The notes below the pieces were generated by a model. The model was given only the letters and a program-made list of their open reading frames with translations. It did no database searches and was not told where the DNA came from. Shown here piece after piece: positions 21,904 through 22,130 of a stretch of DNA of 22,130 bases; positions within the stretch are counted from its first letter, which is position 1, and each line of letters starts with the position of its first letter. The stretch is from positions 1-22,130 of the IMG/VR virus record IMGVR_UViG_3300042511_000515; one strand, 5' to 3'. This DNA comes from a virus. The translations under genes were made by a program, and so were the position numbers.

Positions 21904-22130
21904 TTTTGCGTATATATTTTATGAATGATTTCTGATTATCTATCATCATTCTCTTACATTTTTCAGTAAAAGCTAATGAAGATTCAATAACTCGTTGGTC
22001 TATTTTTTCGTTACCTTTAAGGTAGTATTTAAAACATTTTTCACAAGTAAAATTACTTGGAATGTATGTATCTATTCGAGATTGAATCTCTTTATTGCAA
22101 TAAGCACAGTTCCAATCAAATATCTTATAC
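21878..22130 (-). CDS. Partial zinc-ribbon protein (5' end outside the window)
   Basis: The visible 83 C-terminal residues contain CAYC near the window edge and CEKC about 25 residues later, two CxxC pairs typical of a zinc ribbon, then a Lys-rich helical tail (IESSLAFTEKCKRMMIDNQ) ending in KPSRIL. The stop overlaps the RimK-like start by 26 bases, so the two are probably co-transcribed. No in-frame start codon is visible inside the window. It could be a nucleic-acid-binding protein; the function is not determined. Confidence 0.65.
   Translation of the reverse strand, partial: YKIFDWNCAYCNKEIQSRIDTYIPSNFTCEKCFKYYLKGNEKIDQRVIESSLAFTEKCKRMMIDNQKSFIKYIRKNEKPSRIL

Overview
The window looks like part of a large, low-GC, T4-like myophage genome whose host is probably a member of the Bacteroidota. 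Every supported gene is on the minus strand, so transcription runs from position 22130 towards 1. Packing is tight: many starts and stops overlap or abut, and Shine-Dalgarno sequences are largely absent. I see no tRNA, rRNA, CRISPR array or insertion sequence. The T4 relationship rests on the order small terminase (candidate), large terminase, tail sheath, tail tube (T4 genes 16-17-18-19), plus a gp44-type clamp-loader ATPase, a T4 RNase H-type nuclease and T4-type late promoter boxes (TATAAATA or one-base variants). The Bacteroidota host is inferred from a TATATTTG -7 box, the A-rich SD-less starts and a lipoprotein with a Bacteroidota-like export signal.

Layout in transcription order. 22130-19772: a zinc-ribbon protein (cut by the window edge), a 498-residue RimK-like ATP-grasp/retropepsin fusion, then two small proteins, closed by a terminator. 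19679-17971: three short units driven by near-identical promoter/leader blocks, encoding small hypothetical and membrane proteins. 17917-16380: clamp-loader ATPase, a small collagen-like protein and RNase H. 15110-13016: a string of small hypothetical genes. 13011-11110: an Fpg/Nei DNA glycosylase and two unknowns. 11063-8229: a coiled-coil membrane protein, a 622-residue putative neck/structural protein, and two small proteins. 8170-8019: a GC-rich, repeat-bearing non-coding segment. 8018-860: candidate small terminase, a polysaccharide deacetylase inserted between the terminase genes, large terminase, an oversized tail sheath and the tail tube. 744-29: a holin-like membrane protein and a CAP-domain lipoprotein.

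The most notable observation is that five proteins in two separate cassettes (starts at 21903, 20407, 19999, 8788 and 8456) share an N-terminal motif, roughly h-x-(F/Y)-x-E-F-h-N-E. It resembles the T4 capsid-targeting sequence that is removed by the prohead protease. If that is right, they are internal head proteins delivered with the DNA. One is the RimK/retropepsin fusion, which would make it a candidate injected protein-modifying effector. One cassette starts with a late promoter box and both end in clear terminators.
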